Shown: positions 44,468-52,821 of the stretch, in pieces
Numbering within the stretch: the stretch's first letter is position 1
How the letters are laid out: each line of letters starts with the position of its first letter
Source of the DNA: Pseudomonadota bacterium
GTDB taxonomy: Bacteria > Pseudomonadota > Gammaproteobacteria > Steroidobacterales > Steroidobacteraceae
DNA length: 64,000 nucleotides
Direction: 5' to 3'
Assembly (NCBI GenBank): GCA_037200975.1
Contig: JBBCGI010000001.1
Span: 620,001 to 684,000 of the forward strand
The notes under the pieces: model-generated
Told to the model about the DNA's origin: nothing
Databases searched by the model: none
Seen by the model: only the letters and a program-made list of their open reading frames with translations
Made by a program: the position numbers and the translations under genes

Positions 44468-45927
44468 CAATGGCCCGACACGAGCAACTGCGCGCGTTGC
44501 CGCAGCAGCGAGAAGGCCTGCCGGTCGGCGATCCACAGCGCCGCGGGATACAGCGACGCGCCGCAGGCGATCAGCGCGAGCAGCTGGACGACTGGCGGGA
44601 GCTGCGCCTGTGTATGTGCCCAGTACTGCAATCCCGAGACGGTCACGCCCATGATCGCGGCGGCGATCGCCGGCCCGCGCAACGCGGCGAGCACCTGTGC
44701 GTAGCGCAGGCCGATCGCGCGCAACACCAGCCGGAACGCGAAGGCGTACACCGGCGGAAACGCCACCATCCACGCCAGCGAAACACCGCGCACGCCGCCC
44801 CACCACGCACCGGCCACCAACGCGACGGTCATCACCGGCACGATGATGAGCTTGGTCTGCAACAGTACGAAGGCGCGCCCGATGCCGGTCATTGCCGGCG
44901 TCTCGACGCTGCCAATGAGGCGCAGCGGCGCGACCAACGCCATCGCCACGAGCGGGAACACCGCGGGCAGCCATTGTGCGCCGAAGATCACCGGCACCGC
45001 CGTCAACGCGACGCTGGCGATGCCCCAGAAAACCGGCAGACCAATCGCGCCGTGGGTGCGCATCGTTTCCAGCATCAGGCTGCCGGCCGCGCCACGTTCC
45101 GCGGCGAGGCTGGCGTAAGCCGGCAGCGACACGTCGTTCACCACCGTGGAAATCTTCTCGAGCGGCGTATTTGCAACCTGCTGACCGAAACTGAAATTGC
45201 CGAGCTGCGCAGCACCACTCCAGCGGCCGAGCAGGAACACGTCGACCGATGTGTACCAGCGGAACAGCAATCCGTCCGCGATGAGGATGCTGCTGGTGCG
45301 CAGGTATCGCAGCGCCGAGGCGAGCGCCACAGTCGGCGCGTGCAAACTAGGCACCGCGGCGTTGAGCATCACCGTGCGCACCAGCGCACCGGCCATCTGG
45401 CTCCACACCAGCGACCACACGCCCTCACCCATGCTCGCCAACGCGATCATCGTGACCGCCGATACCAGCGCCTGCACCGAGGAGATCACCGCGAGCGGCG
45501 CGAAGCGCATGTCGTGGATGAGCCGCGCGTGCGGCAGGATGCCGAGCGCGATGGTGACGAGGTTCACCGCGAGGACAGCAATGATCGCCGCGACTTCCGG
45601 CGTGTCTACCAGAGTCGCGATCGGCTGCGCCAATACGGCGAGCACCGCCGCGGATCCGACTCCCATCGCGAGCAGCAGACTGAACACCGAGCGCCGCTCG
45701 TCGCGCGTGGCGGGATGCTGCTGCACCAATGTCTCGAGCATGCCGCCCTCATACATCAGCGACGCATAACCGAACGCCACCGAGGCGATGGCGAACAGCC
45801 CGACCGCATGTGCATCGAGGGTGCGCAGGACGTAGACAGTCCCGATCCACGAGACGGCCTGTACCAGTACCTTCGCGAGGGTGTGCGCTCGCAGGCCCGC
45901 CCGGAATTTCTGATAGATCTCGCGCAA
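44467..45927 (-). CDS. Second Wzx-type flippase (MOP superfamily)
   Basis: The 486-residue multipass membrane protein opens YQKFRAGLRAHTLAKVLVQA and then VLRTLDAHAVGLFAIASVAF, with about 12-14 hydrophobic segments. It resembles lipopolysaccharide/EPS flippases of the lipid-III type. It starts with TTG at 45927, supported by GGGAG 9 bases upstream (45937-45941). It is the first gene of this minus-strand run and is divergent from the deacetylase at 46034. A shared 106-base control region lies between them. Confidence 0.85.
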   Translation of the reverse strand: MREIYQKFRAGLRAHTLAKVLVQAVSWIGTVYVLRTLDAHAVGLFAIASVAFGYASLMYEGGMLETLVQQHPATRDERRSVFSLLLAMGVGSAAVLAVLAQPIATLVDTPEVAAIIAVLAVNLVTIALGILPHARLIHDMRFAPLAVISSVQALVSAVTMIALASMGEGVWSLVWSQMAGALVRTVMLNAAVPSLHAPTVALASALRYLRTSSILIADGLLFRWYTSVDVFLLGRWSGAAQLGNFSFGQQVANTPLEKISTVVNDVSLPAYASLAAERGAAGSLMLETMRTHGAIGLPVFWGIASVALTAVPVIFGAQWLPAVFPLVAMALVAPLRLIGSVETPAMTGIGRAFVLLQTKLIIVPVMTVALVAGAWWGGVRGVSLAWMVAFPPVYAFAFRLVLRAIGLRYAQVLAALRGPAIAAAIMGVTVSGLQYWAHTQAQLPPVVQLLALIACGASLYPAALWIADRQAFSLLRQRAQLLVSGH

Positions 45928-46033
45928 GCGTGCGGACTCCCGTTCCCGGCTACCGGACTACCGGCTGGGTCACAGCGGTGCGCCCGGCGTGGGTGTTAGT
46001 ATCTGCCGCGGCTCTTGCCGCGCATCCGCGACC

Positions 46034-47107
46034 ATGCCCACCCGACAGACACCCCGCAAGAGCAAACAGCACAGACTCGCGAATCTCGTGATGCGTTCGG
46101 GACTGCTCGGCGGTTTGCGCAGACTCCACGACCGGGGCCGCACGCCGGCATTGATCCTCGCCTATCACCGGATCGCGACCGTCGAAGATCCCCAGGACTA
46201 TCCGCTCGATCTCGGGCTCATCAGCGCGACCCGCGACGAATTCGACGGCCAGATGCGCGCGCTGCGCGAGTTCGCGAATCCAGTATCGCTCGACACGATT
46301 GCTGATGCCGTGACTCACCACCGTACTCTGCCGGAACGGGCCGTCGCGGTCACGTTCGACGACGGCTTTCGTGACACCTTCGAAGTGGCATTCCCGGTGC
46401 TCGAACGGCACGGAATTCCCGCGACCGTTTTCGTTTCCACCGACCTCGTCGAGAGCGGCGAACCGTTCTGGTTCGAGATCACCGCACACCTGATGCTGCG
46501 GGTTGCGCCGCGCGCCGTCGTCTTCGACGAGTGTCCGGAAGGATTGCCGGCGGCCGGCGATCCGGCGGCGCGGCGCGCGGCGATCGCAACCCTGCACCGG
46601 ATCCTCAAGACCTGCGCGAACACGCGCCGGCGGGTGCTGGTCGAAGAATGGCGCGCGCGGTTCGCAAGCCTGCTCGACGCGGACGCGGTCGAACTCAGCC
46701 GCCCGGTGACGAAGCAGCAGATCCTCGCGATGTCCCACGCCGGGGTCGCGTTCGGTTCGCATACGGTTTCGCATCCCAATCTCGCCCTCGCGTCCGACGA
46801 CGTCATCGAGCGCGAACTGTCCGGCTCGAAGTCCTACCTCGAAGACCTGCTGGCGCGGCCCGTGCGCGCCCTTGCTTATCCCTTCGGCACTCCCGACACG
46901 TACGACGCGCGCGTGCTGAAATCCGCGCGCGCCTGCGGTTATGAACTGGCGGTCTCGTTCCGGCAGGGCGTCAACTGGTTAGGCGCGCTCGACGCGATGG
47001 AGCTCAAGCGCATCGGCATCGGCCCCGGGGTCAGTGCGGCGCAATTCCGCGTGATGCTCGCGTTGCCCGCCTGGTTGCATCCCAAACTGCGCGGCGACCA
47101 CACTTGA
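46034..47107 (+). CDS. NodB-type polysaccharide deacetylase
   Basis: The 357-residue carbohydrate esterase family 4 protein has the motifs ILAYHRIA, AVTFDDGFRDTFE (catalytic Asp and metal ligand) and FGSHTVSHPNLA (metal-binding His pair), then ALAYPFGTPDTYDARVL. It is distinct from the deacetylase at 211-1185 and probably acts on a different sugar of the polymer or on lipid-linked intermediates. I see no clear signal peptide. It is the only plus-strand gene between 31 and 62 kb and converges on the FemAB-like gene with only 2 bases between stops. Confidence 0.88.
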   Translation: MPTRQTPRKSKQHRLANLVMRSGLLGGLRRLHDRGRTPALILAYHRIATVEDPQDYPLDLGLISATRDEFDGQMRALREFANPVSLDTIADAVTHHRTLPERAVAVTFDDGFRDTFEVAFPVLERHGIPATVFVSTDLVESGEPFWFEITAHLMLRVAPRAVVFDECPEGLPAAGDPAARRAAIATLHRILKTCANTRRRVLVEEWRARFASLLDADAVELSRPVTKQQILAMSHAGVAFGSHTVSHPNLALASDDVIERELSGSKSYLEDLLARPVRALAYPFGTPDTYDARVLKSARACGYELAVSFRQGVNWLGALDAMELKRIGIGPGVSAAQFRVMLALPAWLHPKLRGDHT

Positions 47108-47109
47108 GT

Positions 47110-48141
47110 TCAGGGCAGATTGCGCACCAGCCACGGCCCGACCAGGTTCGCCGTCCACAGCGGCATGCGTTGCCAGACTTTCGCCGCGAATTCGTATTTA
47201 GGATTGGACTGATTGAGCCGGGGGATCTCCGCGCCTTCCGGCAGCCAGTAATACCAGTGCAGCTGCAACGGCTGCGCGCCCCACTGCGCCTTGAACTTGT
47301 AGGTGCCGCTATCTACCGTCGAGCGGCCGAAGTCGAATGCCCTGGCGCCACGCGCCACCGACAGCTTGAGCATCTCCCAGTACATGCGCATGTTGAGCGC
47401 GCCGCGTTTTCCGGCCGGCGAACAGGCTGCCCACGGCACCTCGATCCGTTCGCCATGTCGCACGAGAATGGCCGCGGCTTCGGCCTTACCCTTCACGCGG
47501 ATGACCAGCACGTCGACCACGCCCTGCAGGGCTTCGAGCGTGCGTGAGAAGAAATGCGGCGGATACACTGGCGTGCCGAGGTCGTGCATCGCGCGCGAGA
47601 ACACCTGGTAGAACTCCGCCAGGAGCTCGGCGCCGCCCCAGTGGACGGTCGGTTCCTCGCGCTCCGCGCGTTTGATCTGCGAACGCAGCTTCGAGCCGAG
47701 TTGTCTGGACAACGCCGCCTCGTCGGCCGGCAGCGGCAGCACCATGGAAACCTTGTCGGTACGATCGGCCAGCGGCAGCCGTTCGAGTGGCGCGCTGTGG
47801 CGCAACTCCACGTGTTTGGCGCGCCGCTCGCGGCCGAGCGCACCGGCGGCATCGGCCAGCGCCGCGGCGATCTGCACATCGTTGGCGAGGATTCCACCGT
47901 AGGTGAAGAACGGCACGGAACTCAGGAACCGCCCGAACAGCAGGCTCGACTGCTCGACCAGCGGCAACACGCCCACGAGGTTGCCCGTGTTGTCCATCGC
48001 CGATAGATAGAAGGTTTCGAGGCCGAAGGAACGGCGGCCGATGTCCACCGCCGCCGCGCGATGATAGGCGGTTGCCTGGGGCTGACGAGCCACGAATTCA
48101 TCCCACTCCGGAGGCGCGGAGGACGCGGTCGAAATCCGCAC
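47110..48141 (-). CDS. FemAB-like protein, XrtA/PEP-CTERM-associated
   Basis: The 343-residue GNAT/FemAB-fold protein resembles the exosortase-A-linked family called TIGR03019. Characteristic stretches are WDEFVARQPQATAYH, LSSVPFFTYGGILAND, LGSKLRSQIKRAEREEP, DLGTPVYPPHFF and FDFGRSTVDSGTYKFKAQWG. The FemAB fold suggests transfer of an amino acid or acyl group from a charged donor, possibly to the EPS. It starts with GTG at 48141, six bases after the barrel gene, so it is the last gene of the export operon. Confidence 0.9.
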   Translation of the reverse strand: MRISTASSAPPEWDEFVARQPQATAYHRAAAVDIGRRSFGLETFYLSAMDNTGNLVGVLPLVEQSSLLFGRFLSSVPFFTYGGILANDVQIAAALADAAGALGRERRAKHVELRHSAPLERLPLADRTDKVSMVLPLPADEAALSRQLGSKLRSQIKRAEREEPTVHWGGAELLAEFYQVFSRAMHDLGTPVYPPHFFSRTLEALQGVVDVLVIRVKGKAEAAAILVRHGERIEVPWAACSPAGKRGALNMRMYWEMLKLSVARGARAFDFGRSTVDSGTYKFKAQWGAQPLQLHWYYWLPEGAEIPRLNQSNPKYEFAAKVWQRMPLWTANLVGPWLVRNLP

Positions 48142-48147
48142 GGGTAC

Positions 48148-49467
48148 CTAGAGACCGGCGCCGCCAGCGGCGCCCTCGCCGATCAGGTATCCGAAGCGTA
48201 GCCATACCTCGTTCGCGCGATATCCGGAGCCGCCCGAGTCGTCGCTGCGCTTCAGGTATTCGTAATCGATGTTCATCATGACCAGCCGGCCCAGCTTCCA
48301 GCGCACGCCGAACGTCGCGATCAAGTCGCGGAACTCGAGGTCGAGCGACTCGTATTTCTGCTGCGAGTAGTTGGCGCCGACGTGCGCGTTGAGGGCAGAA
48401 GTCAGATCCCGGTCCACGGAAAGGTTGAGCGTGATGCGCTTGCGATCGAACAGCGGCAGCGCATCGTAACTCTCGTCGTAGTAGCCGACGCGCAGCTGCA
48501 GGCCGGTCCGATTTCGGGAAAACCGGCCGAAGGCGGTGACGTACGCGTTTTCGAAGGGCATCGCGGTCTGCTGCACCGGTAGCGGCTCCACCGAGCCGGG
48601 CTGAGTCGCCTGCTGGTCCACGAATGAATTTCCGGCATCGGAAAAATCGTGGCCCAGTTCCAGGCCGACCGTCAGCGCCGGCGAGGCGCGCCGCGTCAGG
48701 GAGATCCTGCCGAGCCAGCTGCTGTTCTTCTGATCGTCCGTTTCGATCTCGGTGGCGCCCGCGTCGATCGAGAGGTTGGTGCGGGCCGCATCGAGCGAAT
48801 AGTTCAGGAAACCTTCGTGGTTGTCGTAGTCGGCCGTTTCGGCCGCAGTGTCGTAACTGACCTGTTCGGTCGTGACGTTGACCGAAACATTCGTGGCGTC
48901 GGACAAGTCGCGGCGTACGGCCAGCGCGGCGCTGACACGCTGGTTGCCTAGTGCGCTCGTCTCGTAGTGGACATCCGAATAGCGGCCGTTCAGCAGCAGT
49001 TTGTTGCGCGAGCCCAGCGACAGGGTGAGATCCGGACCGGTCGATAGATAGTTAACGTTTTCGCGGTTGTCGGGTGTCGACGCCGCAAACTGGTTCTGCG
49101 TCACCTGGCCAAAGGTATCGGTGAGCGCCCAGCTGAACCGCTCCTCGACGATGTCGAGCGTGGCGTTGCCCACGAGACTGCCGACCAGCTCGCCGTCGTA
49201 GGTGTCGTCCAGATAGTCGAGATATTCGAAGCGTGTCGCGACATTCGCTCGCAACTTTCTCGAATCGTGATCGAGGCCGAGTTGCCCGCCCACGGTGGCA
49301 ATGGTTTCGTCCTGCTCGTTCTCGGATACGCGCGTGATGTTGTCGCTGTGCCCAACGCCCACGTCGACTCCGTAAGTGAGCTCCGCTGCAGATGCTGCCG
49401 CACTCGCGAACAGTCCGGCGGCGACGGCGCTCCACGCGGCCATTAACCGTTGGCTCCCTGATTTCAT
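48148..49467 (-). CDS. Outer-membrane beta-barrel protein, XrtA/PEP-CTERM-associated
   Basis: The 439-residue product has a signal peptide (ending AAASAAE) and a long run of alternating hydrophobic/polar strands, starting ELTYGVDVGVGHSDNITRV and ending with FGVRWKLGRLVMMNIDYEYL and a terminal barrel strand. It resembles the EPS-locus family called TIGR03016. It may be an outer-membrane pore or scaffold for polymer export. The start ATG at 49467 has GGGAG 10 bases upstream. It lies between the kinase and FemAB-like genes. Confidence 0.87.
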   Translation of the reverse strand: MKSGSQRLMAAWSAVAAGLFASAAASAAELTYGVDVGVGHSDNITRVSENEQDETIATVGGQLGLDHDSRKLRANVATRFEYLDYLDDTYDGELVGSLVGNATLDIVEERFSWALTDTFGQVTQNQFAASTPDNRENVNYLSTGPDLTLSLGSRNKLLLNGRYSDVHYETSALGNQRVSAALAVRRDLSDATNVSVNVTTEQVSYDTAAETADYDNHEGFLNYSLDAARTNLSIDAGATEIETDDQKNSSWLGRISLTRRASPALTVGLELGHDFSDAGNSFVDQQATQPGSVEPLPVQQTAMPFENAYVTAFGRFSRNRTGLQLRVGYYDESYDALPLFDRKRITLNLSVDRDLTSALNAHVGANYSQQKYESLDLEFRDLIATFGVRWKLGRLVMMNIDYEYLKRSDDSGGSGYRANEVWLRFGYLIGEGAAGGAGL

Positions 49468-49490
49468 CGCTCTGGTACTCCCTTCACGCG

Positions 49491-50402
49491 TCAGCCGTGC
49501 GTTTCGCCGTACGTACCGTCGCCGTAGTAATAACCTTCCGAGGTGCGCACGTTGCACTGGTTGAGAATGAAGCCGACCGACTTGTCCGCCGGAATGTGGC
49601 TGACCGCATCGAGCACCGCCTGTTGGGGCGTCGTGCGAGCATTAACCACGATCACCACCTGTCCAACGATGGCCGCGAGCGCGCGCGATTCACTGGTCAG
49701 CAGCAACGGCGGCGAATCGAGCAACACGATACGGTTTGGGCTGTGCGCGCCGAGACGCGCCACGGTGTTGTCCATGTGCGCGCTCGACAACAGTTCGGTC
49801 GCGATGCTGGTGCGATTGCCGGCCGGCAGCAGGCTCAGGCCCGCGATGTCGGTCGGGATGATCAGTGACTCGAGGTCGAGGGTGTCGTCCTTGAGTGCGT
49901 CGAGCAGGCCCGCTTCCTTGTCCACGCCGAAAATCCTGCTGATGTGGCGCTTGGAGACATCGGCATCCACCAGCAGCACCGTGATGTCTTTTTCGAGCGC
50001 GAGACTCAGCGCCAGATTGATGCTGGTGAAGGTCTTGCCCTCATTCGGCAACGCGCTCGCGGTCATGATGAGGTGGCCGTTCGGAATCTTTTTCGCGCCA
50101 CGTCCGGAAGCGTTCAAGATCAGCGGTCTCTTGATCTGGCGGAACTGATCGGCGATCTGGCGTTCCTGGTCTTCGGGCGCGATGAAGCCGGCGCTGCGCA
50201 GCTGCGCGCGGTCAACGTGGACTGGCGCGTGTTGCGCCAGCCGGCGCAGCGGCGGCGCAGCCGGCGCAACGGGTTTCGCCGCCGCAGGCGGCACGACGCG
50301 CTCTTGAGTGACCGGCGCCCGCACGGCTTGCGCGGCATCCGCCGACTTTGCGTCGCGCGCGGACTGCTGCAATTTCTTGAGGGCCGTTTCTACGAGGCTC
50401 AT
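49491..50402 (-). CDS. XrtA-associated tyrosine autokinase (BY-kinase)
   Basis: The 303-residue cytoplasmic ATPase has a Walker A in ASALPNEGKTFTSINLA (about 115-130), a Walker A' VLLVDADVSK (about 143) and a Walker B RIVLLDSPPLL. The C-terminus holds a Tyr cluster, GYYYGDGTYGE, that is the likely autophosphorylation site. It is of the separate-polypeptide type, partnering the chain-length protein encoded just upstream (22-base gap), and would tune polymer length by cycles of phosphorylation. It belongs to the family called TIGR03018. Confidence 0.92.
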   Translation of the reverse strand: MSLVETALKKLQQSARDAKSADAAQAVRAPVTQERVVPPAAAKPVAPAAPPLRRLAQHAPVHVDRAQLRSAGFIAPEDQERQIADQFRQIKRPLILNASGRGAKKIPNGHLIMTASALPNEGKTFTSINLALSLALEKDITVLLVDADVSKRHISRIFGVDKEAGLLDALKDDTLDLESLIIPTDIAGLSLLPAGNRTSIATELLSSAHMDNTVARLGAHSPNRIVLLDSPPLLLTSESRALAAIVGQVVIVVNARTTPQQAVLDAVSHIPADKSVGFILNQCNVRTSEGYYYGDGTYGETHG

Positions 50403-50424
50403 GCCGTCTCCAGACTGACCATGG

Positions 50425-51978
50425 TCACTGCACCATGCGGATCATGGTATTGCCGAACCGCAGGATGAACAGGAAGACGACCAGCAACGCGCCCGAGGCG
50501 ATCGAGTACCGGATGAGTTCGGCACGCCGGCTCGAGCGGTGTTTGTCGAGCCAGGTTTCGCTGACGACGCCCAGCACCGGCAAGTTGGTCACTTCACTGA
50601 GAAGGCGGCTACTCGTGAACACCGGCCGCAGCTGGTGCAACAACACGGCCAGCGCCGCGCCGCACGCGAGGCCGAACAACAATCCGCCGGCCAGCAGAAG
50701 CGGGCGATTCGGCGCGACCGGTTCGATCTTCGCGGCCGGCGGATCGAGCACTTCGAAACGCACGGCGTCGGTTTCTTCGGCCTGGTCACCGATCTTCGCG
50801 CGTTCGGCGCGATCGACGAACGCGGCGTAACGTTCTTTCATTCCGTCGTAGTCACGGTTGAGCCGGGTGTATTCGGCTTCGACTTCCGGCGCGGTGTCGA
50901 CCAACTTCTTGAGTTCGGCGACGTTGCGCTCCCCTTCCGCGATGCGGGTGCGCAGCGCCGCGATGTCGACATCGGCGCGGTTGATCGACAACTGGATGCT
51001 CTGAACCACCGGATTGGACGATGCGCCGGCCGGCAGGCCACTGCCGCCGCGTAATGCGGCGATCTCCGCCTTGCGACGCTCCTCGAGCTGCGCGATGGTC
51101 TGGCGCAGCGCGATCACGTCCGGATGTTTGTCGGTGTACTGCAGCAGCAGGTTGTCGAGTTTCCCCTGCGCCTCCTGGATGCGCACCGCGGTCTCGCTGG
51201 TCGCGGAACCACCGCTCGCCGTCGAATGCGCGGCGGAAGTCGCTTCCCCGCGCAGTTGCCGTTCGAGTTCGCCACGGCCGGACATCGCAATCGACAAGTC
51301 CGCGCGGTTTTTTTCGATTCCCGACAATTCATTTTGCAGGCGCGAGAAGTAGTCGCCCTGCGCGCCGGGCATCAAGCCCACATTGCGCCGCTTGAACTCG
51401 GCGAGGCGCGCTTCGGCCTCGCGCAAACGCGTTTCGTATTCTTCGATCTGCTCGCGCAGGAATTTCTGGCCGACCTGCGAGCCTGATTGTTTGCCGCCGA
51501 GCACGTCTTCGACGAAGGTATTCATGAGCATTTCAACCACGCGCAGGCTCGTCGACCGGTCGCGATCGTTGTAGGTGAGCGTGAACACGAGGCCGCCCGT
51601 GCCGGCGTCGGTCGCCGTGATCTTGATTTCCTTGAGCAGTCTGTCGACCAGCGCGACCCGCGCCTGCGGGGTCTTCGCACGCAGATCGAGATCCGTCTCG
51701 CGCACCACTTTTTCGAGCGCCGGACGGCTGAGCAGGGACTGGCGCACGAAGTTGATTTGCGCACTCACGTCCTGCTGGATGGCGAGGCCGTTTACGTACT
51801 GGTTGAGCGCCGTGCGCGTATCGACGAACACACGCGCGCTCGCGCTGTATTCATCCGGCATGACGAACACGATTCCCCAGCACGTGAGACACACGGCCCA
51901 CGCCGCGGCCAACGCATACCGGCGGAAACGCCAGGCGCCGCGAAAATCGTCCAGAAACCGTTTGAAGAAATCGTGCAT
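50425..51978 (-). CDS. Chain-length determinant protein (Wzz/PCP family), XrtA-associated
   Basis: The 517-residue inner-membrane protein has a TM segment near residues 20-40 and another at about 490-510, with a long periplasmic region of coiled-coil type (LREQIEEYETRLREAEARLA, TIAQLEERRKAEIAALRG). It has the Pro-containing pre-TM segment KIEPVAPNRPLLL. It resembles the polysaccharide co-polymerase called TIGR03007, which sets chain length and links kinase, polymerase and export pore. It lies between the export-protein and kinase genes. Confidence 0.92.
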   Translation of the reverse strand: MHDFFKRFLDDFRGAWRFRRYALAAAWAVCLTCWGIVFVMPDEYSASARVFVDTRTALNQYVNGLAIQQDVSAQINFVRQSLLSRPALEKVVRETDLDLRAKTPQARVALVDRLLKEIKITATDAGTGGLVFTLTYNDRDRSTSLRVVEMLMNTFVEDVLGGKQSGSQVGQKFLREQIEEYETRLREAEARLAEFKRRNVGLMPGAQGDYFSRLQNELSGIEKNRADLSIAMSGRGELERQLRGEATSAAHSTASGGSATSETAVRIQEAQGKLDNLLLQYTDKHPDVIALRQTIAQLEERRKAEIAALRGGSGLPAGASSNPVVQSIQLSINRADVDIAALRTRIAEGERNVAELKKLVDTAPEVEAEYTRLNRDYDGMKERYAAFVDRAERAKIGDQAEETDAVRFEVLDPPAAKIEPVAPNRPLLLAGGLLFGLACGAALAVLLHQLRPVFTSSRLLSEVTNLPVLGVVSETWLDKHRSSRRAELIRYSIASGALLVVFLFILRFGNTMIRMVQ

Positions 51979-51987
51979 GCGGCGAAC

Positions 51988-52653
51988 TTAGAAACGGGAC
52001 TCGGGAACGACGAGCACGTCGCCGGGTTGCAGCAGGATGTTCTGCTTCATGTCGCCCTTGTTGATGATGTCGTCTAGCTTGATCTTGATCTCGCGCTGCT
52101 TGCCTTTCTCGGTGCGCACGACCTTGGCGCGATTGCCGGCGGCGAACGGCGCGAGCCCGCCGACCGCGAGCACGGCATCGAGCGCGGTGATTCCCTGGCG
52201 GAACGGCAGCGCCGACGGCTTCGCGACCTGCCCGATGATCTTCACCTGGCTGTACGTGCTGACCGGCTGGCTCACGATCACATTGACCTGCGGCGAACGC
52301 ACGTACTCGGACAACACCTTTTCCATCTCGCGCGCGAGTTGCGAGGGCGTCTTGCCCACGGCGACGATGTCTTCGACCAGCGGCGTGGAGACTTTGCCGT
52401 CGGGACGGACCGGCACCGACACCGACAATTCGGGCTGGCGCCAGACGAAAATCTGCAGCGTATCGCCCGGTCCGATGATGTAGGTCGAGTCAGCCTGGCC
52501 GGCCTCGGGAACGGCCGGCATGGGAGCGGCCTTCGCGTCTGCCGGCGCCGAGGCCTGCTCCGGCGACGGGAGCGCGTCGGCGAGCGCCACGGGCGCCGTG
52601 GTCACGACGAGGACCAATGCGATTCTGGCGAGCAGGTTCGTGTAAAAATTCAT
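51988..52653 (-). CDS. Wza-like polysaccharide export protein, XrtA-associated
   Basis: The 221-residue protein has a Sec signal peptide (ending APVALA), a Poly_export domain with YIIGPGDTLQIFVWRQPEL and VRPDGKVSTPLVEDI (about 60-150), and one SLBB-like domain with VKIIGQVAKPSALPFRQGI ending VLLQPGDVLVVPE-like sequence. It is shorter than E. coli Wza, as usual for the exosortase-A family called TIGR03027. There is no lipobox. I set the start at the ATG at 52653; a GTG at 52668 is in frame. It is the first gene of the minus-strand export operon. Confidence 0.9.
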   Translation of the reverse strand: MNFYTNLLARIALVLVVTTAPVALADALPSPEQASAPADAKAAPMPAVPEAGQADSTYIIGPGDTLQIFVWRQPELSVSVPVRPDGKVSTPLVEDIVAVGKTPSQLAREMEKVLSEYVRSPQVNVIVSQPVSTYSQVKIIGQVAKPSALPFRQGITALDAVLAVGGLAPFAAGNRAKVVRTEKGKQREIKIKLDDIINKGDMKQNILLQPGDVLVVPESRF

Positions 52654-52821
52654 GGACTTATTGAGCACTGGCAGGCTCGGACCCGGGCGGCTTTTATGAC
52701 GGGACGAAGGGTAACAGAGCGGGTCCTTCCGGGCCGTCGCTGCGACTGTGACTTGCTTCGCATTCGCTCAAGTTGGTTCAGGGTATGGCGGCCTGTAAAA
52801 ATCTCCGACAGAGCCGGATTG
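52654..52821. other. Gap upstream of the export operon
   Basis: These 168 bases lie between the export-protein gene and the PrsT stop. The promoter of the export operon should be here. I could not identify a convincing sigma-70 or sigma-54 element on the minus strand, and I found no terminator hairpin after PrsT. Confidence 0.35.
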
